This document shows positions 34,647 through 43,929 of a stretch of 64,000 nucleotides of DNA, piece after piece. Within the stretch, counting starts at the first letter, position 1; each line of letters begins with the position of its first letter. A program made the translations under genes and the position numbers. The DNA is from VXNE01 sp965261535. Lineage in GTDB: Bacteria > Pseudomonadota > Gammaproteobacteria > Pseudomonadales > Azotimanducaceae. The DNA is taken from assembly GCA_965261535.1 (NCBI GenBank), contig OZ253469.1:4712001-4776000 (forward strand). The letters are read 5' to 3'. The notes under the pieces were generated by a model, which ran no database searches, was not told where the DNA came from, and saw nothing but the letters and a program-made list of their open reading frames with translations.

Positions 34647-35276
34647 GTGCGCGTGAGGGCGAAAATCTGCGGGATTACTTCCGTACGCGATGCGGCCGTG
34701 GCGGCGGCCGCGGGCTGCGACGCCATCGGCATGAACTTCTATCGAGGCAGCCCGCGGTGCGTGCAGGTGCCGGTCGCGCGGGACATCGCAGCCTCACTAC
34801 CGCCCTTTGTCACTGCGGTCGGTATTTTCGTAGACGCCGAGCCCGCCCGGATCGAAGAAGTCCTGCGCCAGGTACCGCTCGGCATTTTGCAGTTTCACGG
34901 CGACGAACCGCTGGCCGCGTGCGAACGATTCGGTGTGCCGTACATGAAGACAGTCAGTGTCCGGGAACTTTTCGATCTGGCAGTGCTGGAGCGGGACTAC
35001 GGCTCTGCAAGGGGCTTCCTGCTCGACACATTCGATCCGGCGGCGAAGGGCGGTATCGGTCGCCCTTTCGACTGGTCGCTGTGGCCGGCGAAGTCGGTCA
35101 AACCGCTGGTGCTCGCGGGAGGACTGACGCCCGACAACGTGTTCGCCGCGATTCGCAGGTTGTGCCCATATGGGGTCGATGTCAGCAGCGGAGTCGAGGA
35201 TGCAGAGAAGGGCGTGAAAAATCCCGCCAAGGTGCGTGCGTTCATGGATGAGGTGCGGCGTGCCGGGAGCGAATAA
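34647..35276 (+). CDS. trpF: Phosphoribosylanthranilate isomerase
   Basis: This 209-residue TIM-barrel enzyme of tryptophan synthesis has VRAKICGITSVRDA with the catalytic Cys, GMNFYRGSPRCV, LLDTFDPAAKGGIGRPFDW and the phosphate-binding LAGGLTPDNV. The start is GTG 34647; GTG 34652 is an alternative, and neither has a strong ribosome-binding site. It overlaps trpB. Confidence 0.95.
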   Translation: MRVRAKICGITSVRDAAVAAAAGCDAIGMNFYRGSPRCVQVPVARDIAASLPPFVTAVGIFVDAEPARIEEVLRQVPLGILQFHGDEPLAACERFGVPYMKTVSVRELFDLAVLERDYGSARGFLLDTFDPAAKGGIGRPFDWSLWPAKSVKPLVLAGGLTPDNVFAAIRRLCPYGVDVSSGVEDAEKGVKNPAKVRAFMDEVRRAGSE

Positions 35277-36474
35277 AGCGCCATATCGCCAGCCAGGGGC
35301 GGGAGGACGATTCGGCCCATACGGCGGCCGTTTCGTCGCGGAAACGCTGATGCACGCGCTCGATCAACTGACGACGCTCTACGCGTCGGTGAAGGACGAT
35401 GCCGCATTCCAGCGCGAACTCGCCCATGACCTGGCGAACTACGTGGGCAGGCCGACGCCCCTGTACTACGCCGAGCGCCTCACGGCGGAACTGGGCGGCG
35501 CAAAGATCTACCTCAAGCGCGAGGACCTCAACCACACGGGCGCCCACAAGATCAACAACACCGTGGGTCAGGCGCTGCTCGCGAAACGGATGGGCAAGCC
35601 GCGCATCATCGCCGAAACCGGGGCGGGCCAGCACGGTGTCGCTACGGCCACGGTCGCCGCGCGCATCGGTCTTGACTGCCGCGTATACATGGGTGCTGCG
35701 GACATCAGGCGGCAAAGCACTAACGTCTACCGCATGAAAATGCTCGGTGCCCAGGTGGTGCCGGTCGAATCCGGCTCGAAGACGCTGAAGGATGCGATGA
35801 ACGAAGCGATGCGCGATTGGGTCACCAATGTCGATACGACGCACTACATCATCGGAAGCGTCGCTGGACCGCATCCCTACCCCATGATGGTGCGCGACTT
35901 CCAGGCGGTGATCGGTCGGGAGGCGCGGGAGCAGTGCCTGCGCGTCGAAGGCCGGCTGCCGGACCTGCTTGTGGCCTGCGTCGGCGGCGGTTCGAACGCC
36001 ATGGGGCTGTTCTATCCGTTCGTGGATGATGAAGACGTCGATATGGTGGGTGTCGAAGCGGCGGGGCTGGGCCTCGCGACCGCGCGGCATGCGGCGCCGC
36101 TGAACGCCGGAACGCCGGGGGTCCTGCACGGCCAGCACACCTACCTGATGCAGGACGAAGACGGACAGATCATGCAAACCCATTCCATTTCGGCCGGCCT
36201 CGACTATCCCGGAGTCGGGCCGGAACATTCCTATTGGAAGGACATCGGCCGGGCACGCTATACCGCCGTCACCGATGACGAAGCGTTGGAGGCGTTTCGG
36301 CTGCTGAACCGGACCGAGGGCATCTTGCCCGCCCTGGAATCGAGCCACGCCGTGGCGTGGGTCGCGCAGGAAGCGCCCCGGTTGTCCGCCGATCAGATTG
36401 TCATAGTGAATCTCTCGGGCCGGGGCGACAAGGACATCAACACTGTCGCCCAACTCGACGGTATCGAGCTATGA
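35260..36474 (+). CDS. trpB: Tryptophan synthase beta subunit
   Basis: This is a PLP enzyme of about 404 residues that condenses indole with serine. The PLP lysine is in TGAHKINNTVGQ, with AETGAGQHGV and the phosphate loop CVGGGSNAMG. GTG 35260 was chosen because it follows AGGT and gives the usual N-terminal length; ATG 35248 and GTG 35236 are alternatives. It overlaps trpF by 17 bp and trpA by 4, so the three are translated together. Confidence 0.95.
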   Translation: MPGANKAPYRQPGAGGRFGPYGGRFVAETLMHALDQLTTLYASVKDDAAFQRELAHDLANYVGRPTPLYYAERLTAELGGAKIYLKREDLNHTGAHKINNTVGQALLAKRMGKPRIIAETGAGQHGVATATVAARIGLDCRVYMGAADIRRQSTNVYRMKMLGAQVVPVESGSKTLKDAMNEAMRDWVTNVDTTHYIIGSVAGPHPYPMMVRDFQAVIGREAREQCLRVEGRLPDLLVACVGGGSNAMGLFYPFVDDEDVDMVGVEAAGLGLATARHAAPLNAGTPGVLHGQHTYLMQDEDGQIMQTHSISAGLDYPGVGPEHSYWKDIGRARYTAVTDDEALEAFRLLNRTEGILPALESSHAVAWVAQEAPRLSADQIVIVNLSGRGDKDINTVAQLDGIEL

Positions 36475-37277
36475 GTCGACTGGGCGAAACGCTGGCAGCC
36501 CGGCGTGCTGCCGGCAGAAAGGCGTTGACGGCTTTTATCACCGCGGGGGACCCTGCGCTGGAAGCGACGGTGCCGGCGCTGCACGCCTTGGTCCGGGGAG
36601 GAGCGGACATCCTGGAACTCGGCGTGCCGTTCTCGGATCCCGAGGCGGAAGGACCGTCCATTCAGAGATCATCCGAACGTGCGTTGGCGAACGGCGTGAC
36701 GCTGTCGACTGTGCTGGACATGACCCGGGACTTTCGCAAAGCCGATGACGTGACCCCGGTTGTCCTCATGGGATACCTCAATACTGTCTTGCGCATGGGC
36801 TATGAAACGTTCGCTTCCCGCGCGCGGGAAGCCGGGGTGGACGGGCTCATTCTTGTGAACCTGCCGCCGGAAGAGGCGGCCCCGGTGCAGGCGGCGTTGG
36901 CGCGCCAGGGCATCGACCTGATCTTTCTGGTCGCGCCGACGACCTCCAGAGAACGCGCCGCGCGCATCGCCGAGCGCGGCAGCGGTTTCATCTACTACGT
37001 GTCTTTGAAGGGCGTGACCGGGGCGTACCACCTGGACACCGCCGATGTTGCGCGCAACATCTCGGCGTTGCGAAAAGTGTGCCGTCTGCCCGTTCAAGTC
37101 GGCTTCGGCATAAGGGATGCGGAGTCGGCCCGAGCCGTCGCCCGGATAGCCGACGGCATAGTCGTCGGCAGCGTCCTGGTGGACGTGATGGGAGAGCGCA
37201 GGGCGGATCCGGACGGCATACCGGCGGCGCTGCAGGCGCGACTGGGCGTGTTGCGGGACGCCATCGACACGATATGA
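36471..37277 (+). CDS. trpA: Tryptophan synthase alpha subunit, with Glu at the catalytic Asp60 position
   Basis: This 268-residue TIM barrel cleaves indole-3-glycerol phosphate. The catalytic Glu49 is present (DILELGVPFSDP). The next conserved block, normally SDPxADGP with catalytic Asp60, reads SDPEAEGPSIQ, so Asp60 is Glu (codon GAA at 36648-36650). Everything else looks normal, including GFIYYVSLKGVTG and VGFGIRD with the phosphate site. The ATG overlaps the trpB stop, and the stop overlaps the folC ATG. No accD gene follows, unlike most gammaproteobacteria. Confidence 0.94.
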   Translation: MSRLGETLAARRAAGRKALTAFITAGDPALEATVPALHALVRGGADILELGVPFSDPEAEGPSIQRSSERALANGVTLSTVLDMTRDFRKADDVTPVVLMGYLNTVLRMGYETFASRAREAGVDGLILVNLPPEEAAPVQAALARQGIDLIFLVAPTTSRERAARIAERGSGFIYYVSLKGVTGAYHLDTADVARNISALRKVCRLPVQVGFGIRDAESARAVARIADGIVVGSVLVDVMGERRADPDGIPAALQARLGVLRDAIDTI

Positions 37278-38503
37278 AGGCTAGCCTCGCGGGTTGGCTG
37301 GACCGCATCGGCGTAGAACATCCGAAAACCATTGTCCGGGGCCTCGGTCCCGTGGCGGAAGTCGCCGCCCGCGCCGACCTGAATCCGCCGGCGCCCATCA
37401 ACTTCGTGGTGGCCGGCACCAACGGAAAGGGATCGACGGCGGTCTTCCTGGAACAACTGCTGCTCGCCTCGGGTCGCACCGTGGGAACGACGCTTTCGCC
37501 GCACCTCGTGCGCTTCAACGAGCGCATCCGCGTCGATGGCGAGGAGATCGAAGACGACGAGATCGTAGCCGCTTTCGAAGTCGTGGAAGGTGCCCGCCAT
37601 GGCGTTGCGCTCACCTACTTCGAGTACGCGATACTCGCGGCGTTTCGGGTATTCCGCGCCCGCGACATAGACGCGTCGGTGCTTGAAGTGGGACTCGGGG
37701 GACGTCTTGATGCGGTCAATGTCGTCGATGCGGACGTCGCGCTCATCACGAGCATTGGCCTCGACCATCAGGACTATCTCGGCTCGGGACTCGAAGCTAT
37801 CGGCGCCGAGAAAGCCGGGGTGATGCGTCCGGGTCGACCGGTGATTTTCGGAGCGCGCCAGGTGCCGAACTCCATTTGCGACCGCGCGGCGGAACTCGAC
37901 GCGCCGCTTGTCAGGAATGGAGTTGACTATCATCACGTCGAGGACGAGCACGGTTGGAGTATGGAGTTGGTCAATGGTCGCCGGATCCGGGTCCCGGAGC
38001 GCCCCAAGGTGGCGGCGGACAATGCCGCGGCTGCCTTGCAGGCCTTCGCGATGATCGAACCGGATTTCGCGCCGGCGGCACTGGCCAGAGCGTGCCATCT
38101 CGCGAGGATTCCTGGCCGGCTCGAACGGGTTGACGCCTGCGGCCGGCGCTGGATCCTGGATGTCGCCCACAACCCCCACGCGGCGGGGTTTCTGCGCGAG
38201 AACGTGGATGGGCGCATCGCCTGCGCGATTCTCGGTATGCTGGAAGACAAGGACCACGCCGGCGTCGCCGCCGTTCTAGCGGACAGGGTTGACCGTTGGG
38301 TGCTCACGGACAACGCGGCGCCTCGGGGATTGAGCGCGGTAGAACTGGGTGAACGGCTGCGTGTTCGACGTGCGCGGCGGCCGCGAATGCGAGACGCCAT
38401 TGCGCACGCCCTGTCTACTACGGAGCCAAACGATGTTATCCTCGTGCTCGGTTCGTTCGATACCGTTGCCCGCGCGCGCCAAGAACTGATCCGTGCAAGT
38501 TAG
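37274..38503 (+). CDS. folC: Folylpolyglutamate / dihydrofolate synthase
   Basis: This 409-residue Mur-ligase-type enzyme adds glutamate to folates. The P-loop FVVAGTNGKGSTAVFLEQ, LEVGLGGRLDAVN, the Mg/ATP site SIGLDHQDYLG and the C-terminal WILDVAHNPHAAGFL are present. ATG 37274 overlaps the trpA stop. It is usually found as accD-folC; here it directly follows trpA. A SPOR-domain gene comes next, the conserved folC-dedD order. Confidence 0.95.
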   Translation: MKASLAGWLDRIGVEHPKTIVRGLGPVAEVAARADLNPPAPINFVVAGTNGKGSTAVFLEQLLLASGRTVGTTLSPHLVRFNERIRVDGEEIEDDEIVAAFEVVEGARHGVALTYFEYAILAAFRVFRARDIDASVLEVGLGGRLDAVNVVDADVALITSIGLDHQDYLGSGLEAIGAEKAGVMRPGRPVIFGARQVPNSICDRAAELDAPLVRNGVDYHHVEDEHGWSMELVNGRRIRVPERPKVAADNAAAALQAFAMIEPDFAPAALARACHLARIPGRLERVDACGRRWILDVAHNPHAAGFLRENVDGRIACAILGMLEDKDHAGVAAVLADRVDRWVLTDNAAPRGLSAVELGERLRVRRARRPRMRDAIAHALSTTEPNDVILVLGSFDTVARARQELIRAS

Positions 38504-38571
38504 CTTAAGCCCCCGATCCTTCGATGCCCGACAGGCGGGCTGCGCGAACTCGTGAGCTATCCCTACGGCCT

Positions 38572-39132
38572 ATGTTGAACGAACAGACTCGATACCGGGT
38601 TACAGGGAGCATCTTCCTCCTTGCCTTGGCGGCGATTTTCTTTCCCATGCTTTTTGACGGCGACGGGCTCGATCCTCTGGAACTGCCGCCGCTGCCTCAT
38701 CGGGAAATCGACGTCAGCGCTGTTGAGGCGGTGCGGGACGAGCCGCCTCCAGACTTCGCGTCGACTATCGCCGGGCGTGATGATCTGTTGCAGGACATGG
38801 ACGATGAAGGTTATCGACGTGAAACGGGCGTCAGGATCGGTGAACCCGTTCTTGCCGGAGAGGACGATCGGCTCGAGATGCCGGCGGATGCGTGGGCCGT
38901 TCAGGTTGGCAGCTTCGCGGCGTATGAGCGCGCCGTCGCGTTGCGCGACCAACTGCGCTCGGATGGCTACGATGCGTTGTTTTCTAATGCCAGGAAGGGA
39001 AACGAAAAGCCCGACAAACTGACGCGTGTCGCGGTCGGTCCGATGATCGACCGGGAAGATGCCGTACGCCTGAAGGCGGAGCTGACTGATCGCTACGAGC
39101 TCGAAGCCATGGTCGTTCAGTTCGCCTATTGA
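38572..39132 (+). CDS. dedD: SPOR-domain protein, DedD-like
   Basis: This 186-residue inner-membrane protein has one N-terminal transmembrane helix (VTGSIFLLALAAIFFPMLF), a periplasmic linker rich in acidic residues and a C-terminal SPOR domain (AWAVQVGSFAAYERAVALRD to YELEAMVVQFAY). SPOR domains bind denuded septal peptidoglycan during division. Position between folC and cvpA supports DedD. ATG 38572 is the sensible start. Confidence 0.85.
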   Translation: MLNEQTRYRVTGSIFLLALAAIFFPMLFDGDGLDPLELPPLPHREIDVSAVEAVRDEPPPDFASTIAGRDDLLQDMDDEGYRRETGVRIGEPVLAGEDDRLEMPADAWAVQVGSFAAYERAVALRDQLRSDGYDALFSNARKGNEKPDKLTRVAVGPMIDREDAVRLKAELTDRYELEAMVVQFAY

Positions 39133-39181
39133 TGGAGATGTTTCTCGCGAGCAATGACGATACGCACCGCAGGACGCCGCC

Positions 39182-39730
39182 TTGACACTCCCGGCCGCCG
39201 ACATCGTCATACTGACGCTCATTCTGCTGTCGGCGGTTATCGGGTTGTTCCGGGGACTGGTCAAGGAGCTGGTTTCCCTCGTCATCTGGTTTTGCGCAAT
39301 TGTCGGCGCGACCGTGTTCGCATCGCCGTTATCGGACTACCTGACGGCTGTCGACGCGAACCCACCAATCCGTGTTGCCATCGCCTTTGCCGTAGTTTTC
39401 TTTGGCGTGCTGATCGCCGGCGGCCTACTGCAGTGGTCGCTGGCCAAATTGATTCAATCCACCGGCCTGGGCGGAACCGACCGGTTCCTGGGTTTCGTCT
39501 TCGGTGCATTGCGCGGTGGTCTGGTAGTCATTGGCGCGCTCATACTGGTGCGGCCATTTGCGGAAACAAGCGACTGGTGGGAGGAGTCTCTGCTGCGGCC
39601 GGAGTTGCTTGTTTTCGAGGACGATGTCCTCGAATTGTTTCGGACGACTGACATGGAATCGACGGACGCGGAATCGACGGATCCGGGGCTCGAGGACGAA
39701 ACCTTGATCGAAACCTTCATCAAAACCTGA
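39182..39730 (+). CDS. cvpA: CvpA family membrane protein
   Basis: This 182-residue protein has four predicted membrane segments (about 5-25, 28-48, 62-85, 102-122) and the family start ADIVILTLILLSAVIGLFRG. A short acidic C-terminal tail contains a small STDAESTDPG repeat. CvpA is linked to colicin V export and envelope stress in E. coli. The start is TTG 39182. It lies 12 bp before purF, the conserved cvpA-purF pair. Confidence 0.9.
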   Translation: MTLPAADIVILTLILLSAVIGLFRGLVKELVSLVIWFCAIVGATVFASPLSDYLTAVDANPPIRVAIAFAVVFFGVLIAGGLLQWSLAKLIQSTGLGGTDRFLGFVFGALRGGLVVIGALILVRPFAETSDWWEESLLRPELLVFEDDVLELFRTTDMESTDAESTDPGLEDETLIETFIKT

Positions 39731-39742
39731 CGGGACAAAACC

Positions 39743-41269
39743 ATGTGCGGCGTTGTCGGAATCGTTACCAGGACCCAGGCCAACCAGGCGCTGTATGACG
39801 CGTTGACCGCGTTGCAGCATCGAGGTCAGGACGCCGCGGGCATGGTCACGTGCGACGGCACGCGCGTGCAGTTGCGCAAGGCCAACGGTCTCGTGCGCGA
39901 CGTATTCGAGCAACGCCACATGCGACGGCTTGTTGGCAACTTGGGGATCGGACATGTGCGCTATCCGACCGCGGGAACGTCGAGTTCGGCGGAAGCGCAG
40001 CCGATGTACGTCAACTCGCCGTACGGCATTGCGCTGGCGCACAACGGCAATCTGACAAACGCCGCGCAACTGGAGGCGGACGTGTTCCATGCCGACCGAC
40101 GTCACGTCAACACCGATTCGGATTCGGAGATTCTGCTCAACGTTTTTGCCCACGAACTGGACCACACCGCCACGCAGCGGCTGGAGGCGGACGACATATT
40201 CGCCGCTGTGGAAGGCGTGCATCGGCGCTGCCGGGGCGCCTACGCCGTCGTGGCAATGGTCATCGGCGGCGGCATCGTGGGCTTTCGCGACTGCTATGGC
40301 ATAAGGCCCCTGGTTTTCGGACGGCGCGAGACGGAGTCGGGCACGGAATACATCATCGCATCGGAGAGCGTCGCCCTCGATATCCTTTCGTTCGAGCTAA
40401 TCCGTGACGTGTTGCCCGGGGAGGCGGTCTATATCGACGTCGACGGCAACCTGCATACGAGGCGCTGCGGCCCGGAGCGCGCATATTCGCCATGTGTCTT
40501 CGAGCACGTCTACTTCGCGCGCCCCGACTCCATCATGGATGAAGTGTCGGTATACAAGGCGCGTCTGCGCATGGGCGAGACCCTGGCGGACCGCATCGTC
40601 GGCCGCTACTCGCAACACGATCACGATATCGATGTGGTCGTTCCCGTTCCGGATACGGCGCGCACGGCGGCGCTGCCGCTGGCGCACCGTCTGGACGTCA
40701 AGTTTCGCGAGGGGCTGGTCAAGAACCCCTATGTGGGCCGGACCTTCATCATGCCGGGACAGAGGCAACGCCGGCAGTCCGTCCGACAAAAGCACAACGC
40801 GATCGAATTGGAGTTCAAAGACAAGAACGTGTTGCTGGTGGACGACTCCATCGTCCGCGGAACGACCACCCGGCAGATCATCCAGCTTGCCCGGGAAGCC
40901 GGTGCGCGGAAGGTGTACTTCGCCTGCGCCGCGCCGCCCGTACGCTACCCGAATGTCTACGGCATCGACATGCCCGCCGCTCACGAATTCGTTGCCTACA
41001 ACCGCACGGAAGACGAGGTTGGCCGCATCATTGGTGCCGACTGGCTGATCTACCAGACCATCGAGGACCTCGTCGCGGCGGCCCAGGAGGGCAATCCGAG
41101 GCTCTGCTCCTTTGACTGTTCGGTGTTCGACGGCAACTACGTGACTGGAGACATCGACGACGCGTACCTCGACCGTTTGTCGCGTGACCGGAACGATACT
41201 TCCAAACTGAGCCGGCAGACCGAACTGGATGGCGATCAGATCGCACTGCACAACCATGATGATCCCTAG
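39743..41269 (+). CDS. purF: Amidophosphoribosyltransferase
   Basis: This 508-residue enzyme commits PRPP to purine synthesis. The nucleophilic Cys follows Met1 (MCGVVGIVTRTQANQALYD). The glutaminase motifs GIGHVRYPTAGTSSSAEAQP and the PRPP loop KNVLLVDDSIVRGTTT are present. Length is normal. The end overlaps the following DUF1289 gene by 14 bp. Confidence 0.97.
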   Translation: MCGVVGIVTRTQANQALYDALTALQHRGQDAAGMVTCDGTRVQLRKANGLVRDVFEQRHMRRLVGNLGIGHVRYPTAGTSSSAEAQPMYVNSPYGIALAHNGNLTNAAQLEADVFHADRRHVNTDSDSEILLNVFAHELDHTATQRLEADDIFAAVEGVHRRCRGAYAVVAMVIGGGIVGFRDCYGIRPLVFGRRETESGTEYIIASESVALDILSFELIRDVLPGEAVYIDVDGNLHTRRCGPERAYSPCVFEHVYFARPDSIMDEVSVYKARLRMGETLADRIVGRYSQHDHDIDVVVPVPDTARTAALPLAHRLDVKFREGLVKNPYVGRTFIMPGQRQRRQSVRQKHNAIELEFKDKNVLLVDDSIVRGTTTRQIIQLAREAGARKVYFACAAPPVRYPNVYGIDMPAAHEFVAYNRTEDEVGRIIGADWLIYQTIEDLVAAAQEGNPRLCSFDCSVFDGNYVTGDIDDAYLDRLSRDRNDTSKLSRQTELDGDQIALHNHDDP

Positions 41270-41753
41270 CCCGCCCACGCCATTCACGTTTCGGCGAGGG
41301 TTCGGCGGCTTGAGGGAGCGACAAACGCCTTGTATCGGCATCTGTTCGACCACTTATGGCGACCTGATTTGCCGCGGATGCAAACGTTTCGCCCACGAAG
41401 TGACCGGATGGAATGGATACGCGGACGCACAGCGCGCTACTGTGTGGCGGCGTCTCAAAGATTTGCGCGACGCGGCCGTCGCCGAGTTTGTGCTGATCGA
41501 GAACGAAGCAGTCCTTTTTGAAGCCGCCGCCGCCCTGCGGATCGCTCCGGCACCGGACTGGACGGGCTTGAGCGCCGCCTACGAAACCTTGCGCCGCACG
41601 CGGGGGGCGCCCGATCTCGCCTCCCTCGGACTCTCCCGTTCAAGCCTGGCCGTCGGTATTGCGGCCGATGATCTGTTCGGAGCCATAGACCGCGAGTTTT
41701 ATGCCCGGGCTACCGCCGCTTACGAGCGAAACTTTCGCACTCTCGCGCAATGA
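41256..41753 (+). CDS. DUF1289 domain protein
   Basis: This is a protein of about 165 residues. The DUF1289 motif with four cysteines (TPCIGICSTTYGDLICRGCK, then RFAHEVTGW) lies at about residues 22-50 and probably binds a metal or FeS cluster. The remaining 110 residues are helical and match nothing I know. The start at ATG 41256 lies within purF; later starts would also keep the motif. It overlaps the next gene (miaE) by 4 bases. Short DUF1289 proteins usually have 60-80 residues, so the C-terminal extension is notable. Confidence 0.75.
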   Translation: MMIPSPPTPFTFRRGFGGLRERQTPCIGICSTTYGDLICRGCKRFAHEVTGWNGYADAQRATVWRRLKDLRDAAVAEFVLIENEAVLFEAAAALRIAPAPDWTGLSAAYETLRRTRGAPDLASLGLSRSSLAVGIAADDLFGAIDREFYARATAAYERNFRTLAQ

Positions 41754-42358
41754 CCGCCGCAGACATCGCTGCCGTTCGCGCGTTTCTGGCCTGCGATACC
41801 CCTGACGCCTGGGTGGCTGCCGCGCTGGGTTCGCTCGACACCCTGCTGATCGACCACGCCAACTGCGAGAAGAAAGCGGCGGGCACCGCGCTCAACATGT
41901 TGTTTCGCTACGTCGATCGGCCGCTCTTGCTGACGGCGCTGTCGAAGATCGCACGCGAGGAGCTGCGACACTTCGAGCAGGTGCTCAAGGTGATGCGCGC
42001 GCGGGGGGTGACGTATCGGCACTTGTCATCTTCGCGCTACGCTGCCGGATTGTTTGCGCACGTCGGCAAGCGCGAGCCGGCGCGCGTCATCGATACGTTG
42101 ATTGTCGGTGCCATCATCGAAGCGCGCTCGTGCGAGCGCTTCTATCGGCTGTCCCAGGGCATGGACGGCGACCTGGGAGATTTCTATTCGGATCTGCTGG
42201 TTTCCGAAGCGCGCCACTTCCGCATATATCTCGGTTTGGCCCGCCATTGCGCGGGATCGCCGATCGATGATCGCGCCGGGGAACTGCTGGAGGCAGAGAG
42301 GGCGTTGATACTGGCCCCCGACAAGGAACTGAGGTTCCACGGCGGCCCGCCCGCGTAG
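41750..42358 (+). CDS. miaE: tRNA-(ms2io6A37) hydroxylase
   Basis: This 202-residue ferritin-like di-iron hydroxylase acts on 2-methylthio-N6-isopentenyladenosine at tRNA position 37. Iron-ligand segments are visible: LLIDHANCEKKAAGTALNML, KIAREELRHFEQVL, GAIIEARSCERFYRL, LLVSEARHFRIYL. Overlap with the DUF1289 gene suggests one transcript. It converges with lpxH with a 12-bp gap. Confidence 0.93.
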   Translation: MTAADIAAVRAFLACDTPDAWVAAALGSLDTLLIDHANCEKKAAGTALNMLFRYVDRPLLLTALSKIAREELRHFEQVLKVMRARGVTYRHLSSSRYAAGLFAHVGKREPARVIDTLIVGAIIEARSCERFYRLSQGMDGDLGDFYSDLLVSEARHFRIYLGLARHCAGSPIDDRAGELLEAERALILAPDKELRFHGGPPA

Positions 42359-42370
42359 CCGGACGCCCGG

Positions 42371-43087
42371 TTATAGCGGGAAACACGCCAGTTCGGGCGT
42401 CCCCTTAAAACGGATGAACCAGCCGCAACGATCCCAATCGCCCAGAACGTAGCGCGTGCCAACCGTGTCTCCGAGAGGCACGTCGTGTACGCCGGGCCGA
42501 TGGGTATGTCCGTGTATGAGCGTCGCGCAACCCATCCGACGCATCAATGCGACGACTTCTTCGGGGGTTACATCCATGATGTTCTCTGCTTTGTTCGCGT
42601 TCGCCGCCTTGCTTTGCCGCCGCATTTCCCGGGCTATGCCGCGGCGCTCCTGAAGACTCCTGCCGAGTATGTCGCGTTGCCACGCTTCGGAGCGAAACAG
42701 GCGGCGGGCGAGTTGATACGCGGTGTCCGCCGTGCAAAGCGCATCACCGTGGGTGAGGAGCACCCGTTGTCCGTCAATTTGGGCGACATGCGGATCGTCG
42801 ATGAGTTCGCCGCCGACCTCCCGGGCGAACCGCTGACCGAAAAGAAAGTCGCGGTTCCCGTGCATGATGCGCAGTGGACAAAGACGCGCCGCCCGCGAAA
42901 GGGCTTCGCGCAGGGATTCGGCGGTTTCGGAGTCGTCGTCGTCTCCGATCCATACCTCTGCCAGATCGCCCAATATATAGAGCGCGTCGGCCGTCGGAGC
43001 CTCGCATTCGACAAGGCGCTTCAGCCCTTCAAGCACGTGCGGCTTGCCCGCGTCGATGTGCAGGTCGGACACGAATAGCACTGTCAT
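42371..43087 (-). CDS. lpxH: UDP-2,3-diacylglucosamine diphosphatase
   Basis: This 238-residue calcineurin-type phosphoesterase hydrolyses UDP-diacylglucosamine to lipid X in lipid A synthesis. Metal motifs are FVSDLHID, YILGDLAEVWIGDD, IMHGNRDFLFG, LLTHGDALC and LIHGHTHRPGVH. It is membrane-associated and normal length, and overlaps folD upstream by 4 bases on the same strand. The host therefore makes lipid A. Confidence 0.95.
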   Translation of the reverse strand: MTVLFVSDLHIDAGKPHVLEGLKRLVECEAPTADALYILGDLAEVWIGDDDDSETAESLREALSRAARLCPLRIMHGNRDFLFGQRFAREVGGELIDDPHVAQIDGQRVLLTHGDALCTADTAYQLARRLFRSEAWQRDILGRSLQERRGIAREMRRQSKAANANKAENIMDVTPEEVVALMRRMGCATLIHGHTHRPGVHDVPLGDTVGTRYVLGDWDRCGWFIRFKGTPELACFPL

Positions 43088-43929
43088 TTCGCTTCGGCGG
43101 ATTGGAGAGCGTTTTCGAGCATCGATACCCGTGTCATGGGACCGACCCCGCCGGGCACCGGCGTGATCCAGGCGGCGCGCTCACATGCCGCGTCGTAGTC
43201 CACATCGCCGTACAGCTTGTTGTTTTCGCGCGTGATACCGACATCGACGACGATCGCTCCCGGCTTGATCCAGTCACCGCGAATGAGGCCACGTTGGCCC
43301 GTCGCGGATATGACGATGTCCGCCGCCGCGACATGCCTCGCCGTGTCCTTGCTGAATTTGTGCGCGGTGGTGACGGTGCAGCCGACGAGGAGCAACTCGA
43401 GCGCCATCGGCCTGCCGACATGGTTGGATGCGCCGACGATGGTGGCGTCCAGACCGCGTAGCTGGCGCCCGGTCCGCCCGAGGAGCGTCATGATGCCCTT
43501 GGGCGTGCATGAACGCAGTGCCGGCCTGCGGAGCGCCAAACGCCCGATATTGTAGGGATGAACCCCGTCGATATCCTTTGTCGGAGCGATGCTTTCGAGG
43601 ATACGCGAGGCTTCAAAATGCGGCGGCAGGGGCAGTTGCACAAGAATACCGTCGATGCTGTCGTCGGCATTGAGTTCTTCGATCATCGCCGATAGCTCCG
43701 CGGGCTGGGTGTTGGCGGAGAGGTGGCGTATGTCGTGTTTGAAGCCGACTTCGCGGCAATCCCGCCGCTTCAACCGTACGTAGATCTCGGAGGCGGGATC
43801 GTCTCCGACCAGCAGTACGGCCACGCCGGGTGGACGCGAATCCCTCGCGCGACGCTCCGCGACCGCGGCAGCGATCCGGTGTCGAATGGATCCCGCGATT
43901 GCGTTGCCGTCGAGTATTTGGGCGGTCAT
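43084..43929 (-). CDS. folD: Methylenetetrahydrofolate dehydrogenase / cyclohydrolase
   Basis: This is a bifunctional folate enzyme of 281 residues. The catalytic Lys is in SEIYVRLKRRDC, followed by DGILVQLPLPPHF, CTPKGIMTLL, the Rossmann GASNHVGRPMALELLL and PVPGGVGPMTRVSML. ATG 43929 (MTAQILDGNAIAG) was chosen; the in-frame extension upstream is not homologous. Between it and the tRNAs (43930-44213) I see only the tRNA promoter. Confidence 0.96.
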   Translation of the reverse strand: MTAQILDGNAIAGSIRHRIAAAVAERRARDSRPPGVAVLLVGDDPASEIYVRLKRRDCREVGFKHDIRHLSANTQPAELSAMIEELNADDSIDGILVQLPLPPHFEASRILESIAPTKDIDGVHPYNIGRLALRRPALRSCTPKGIMTLLGRTGRQLRGLDATIVGASNHVGRPMALELLLVGCTVTTAHKFSKDTARHVAAADIVISATGQRGLIRGDWIKPGAIVVDVGITRENNKLYGDVDYDAACERAAWITPVPGGVGPMTRVSMLENALQSAEAK

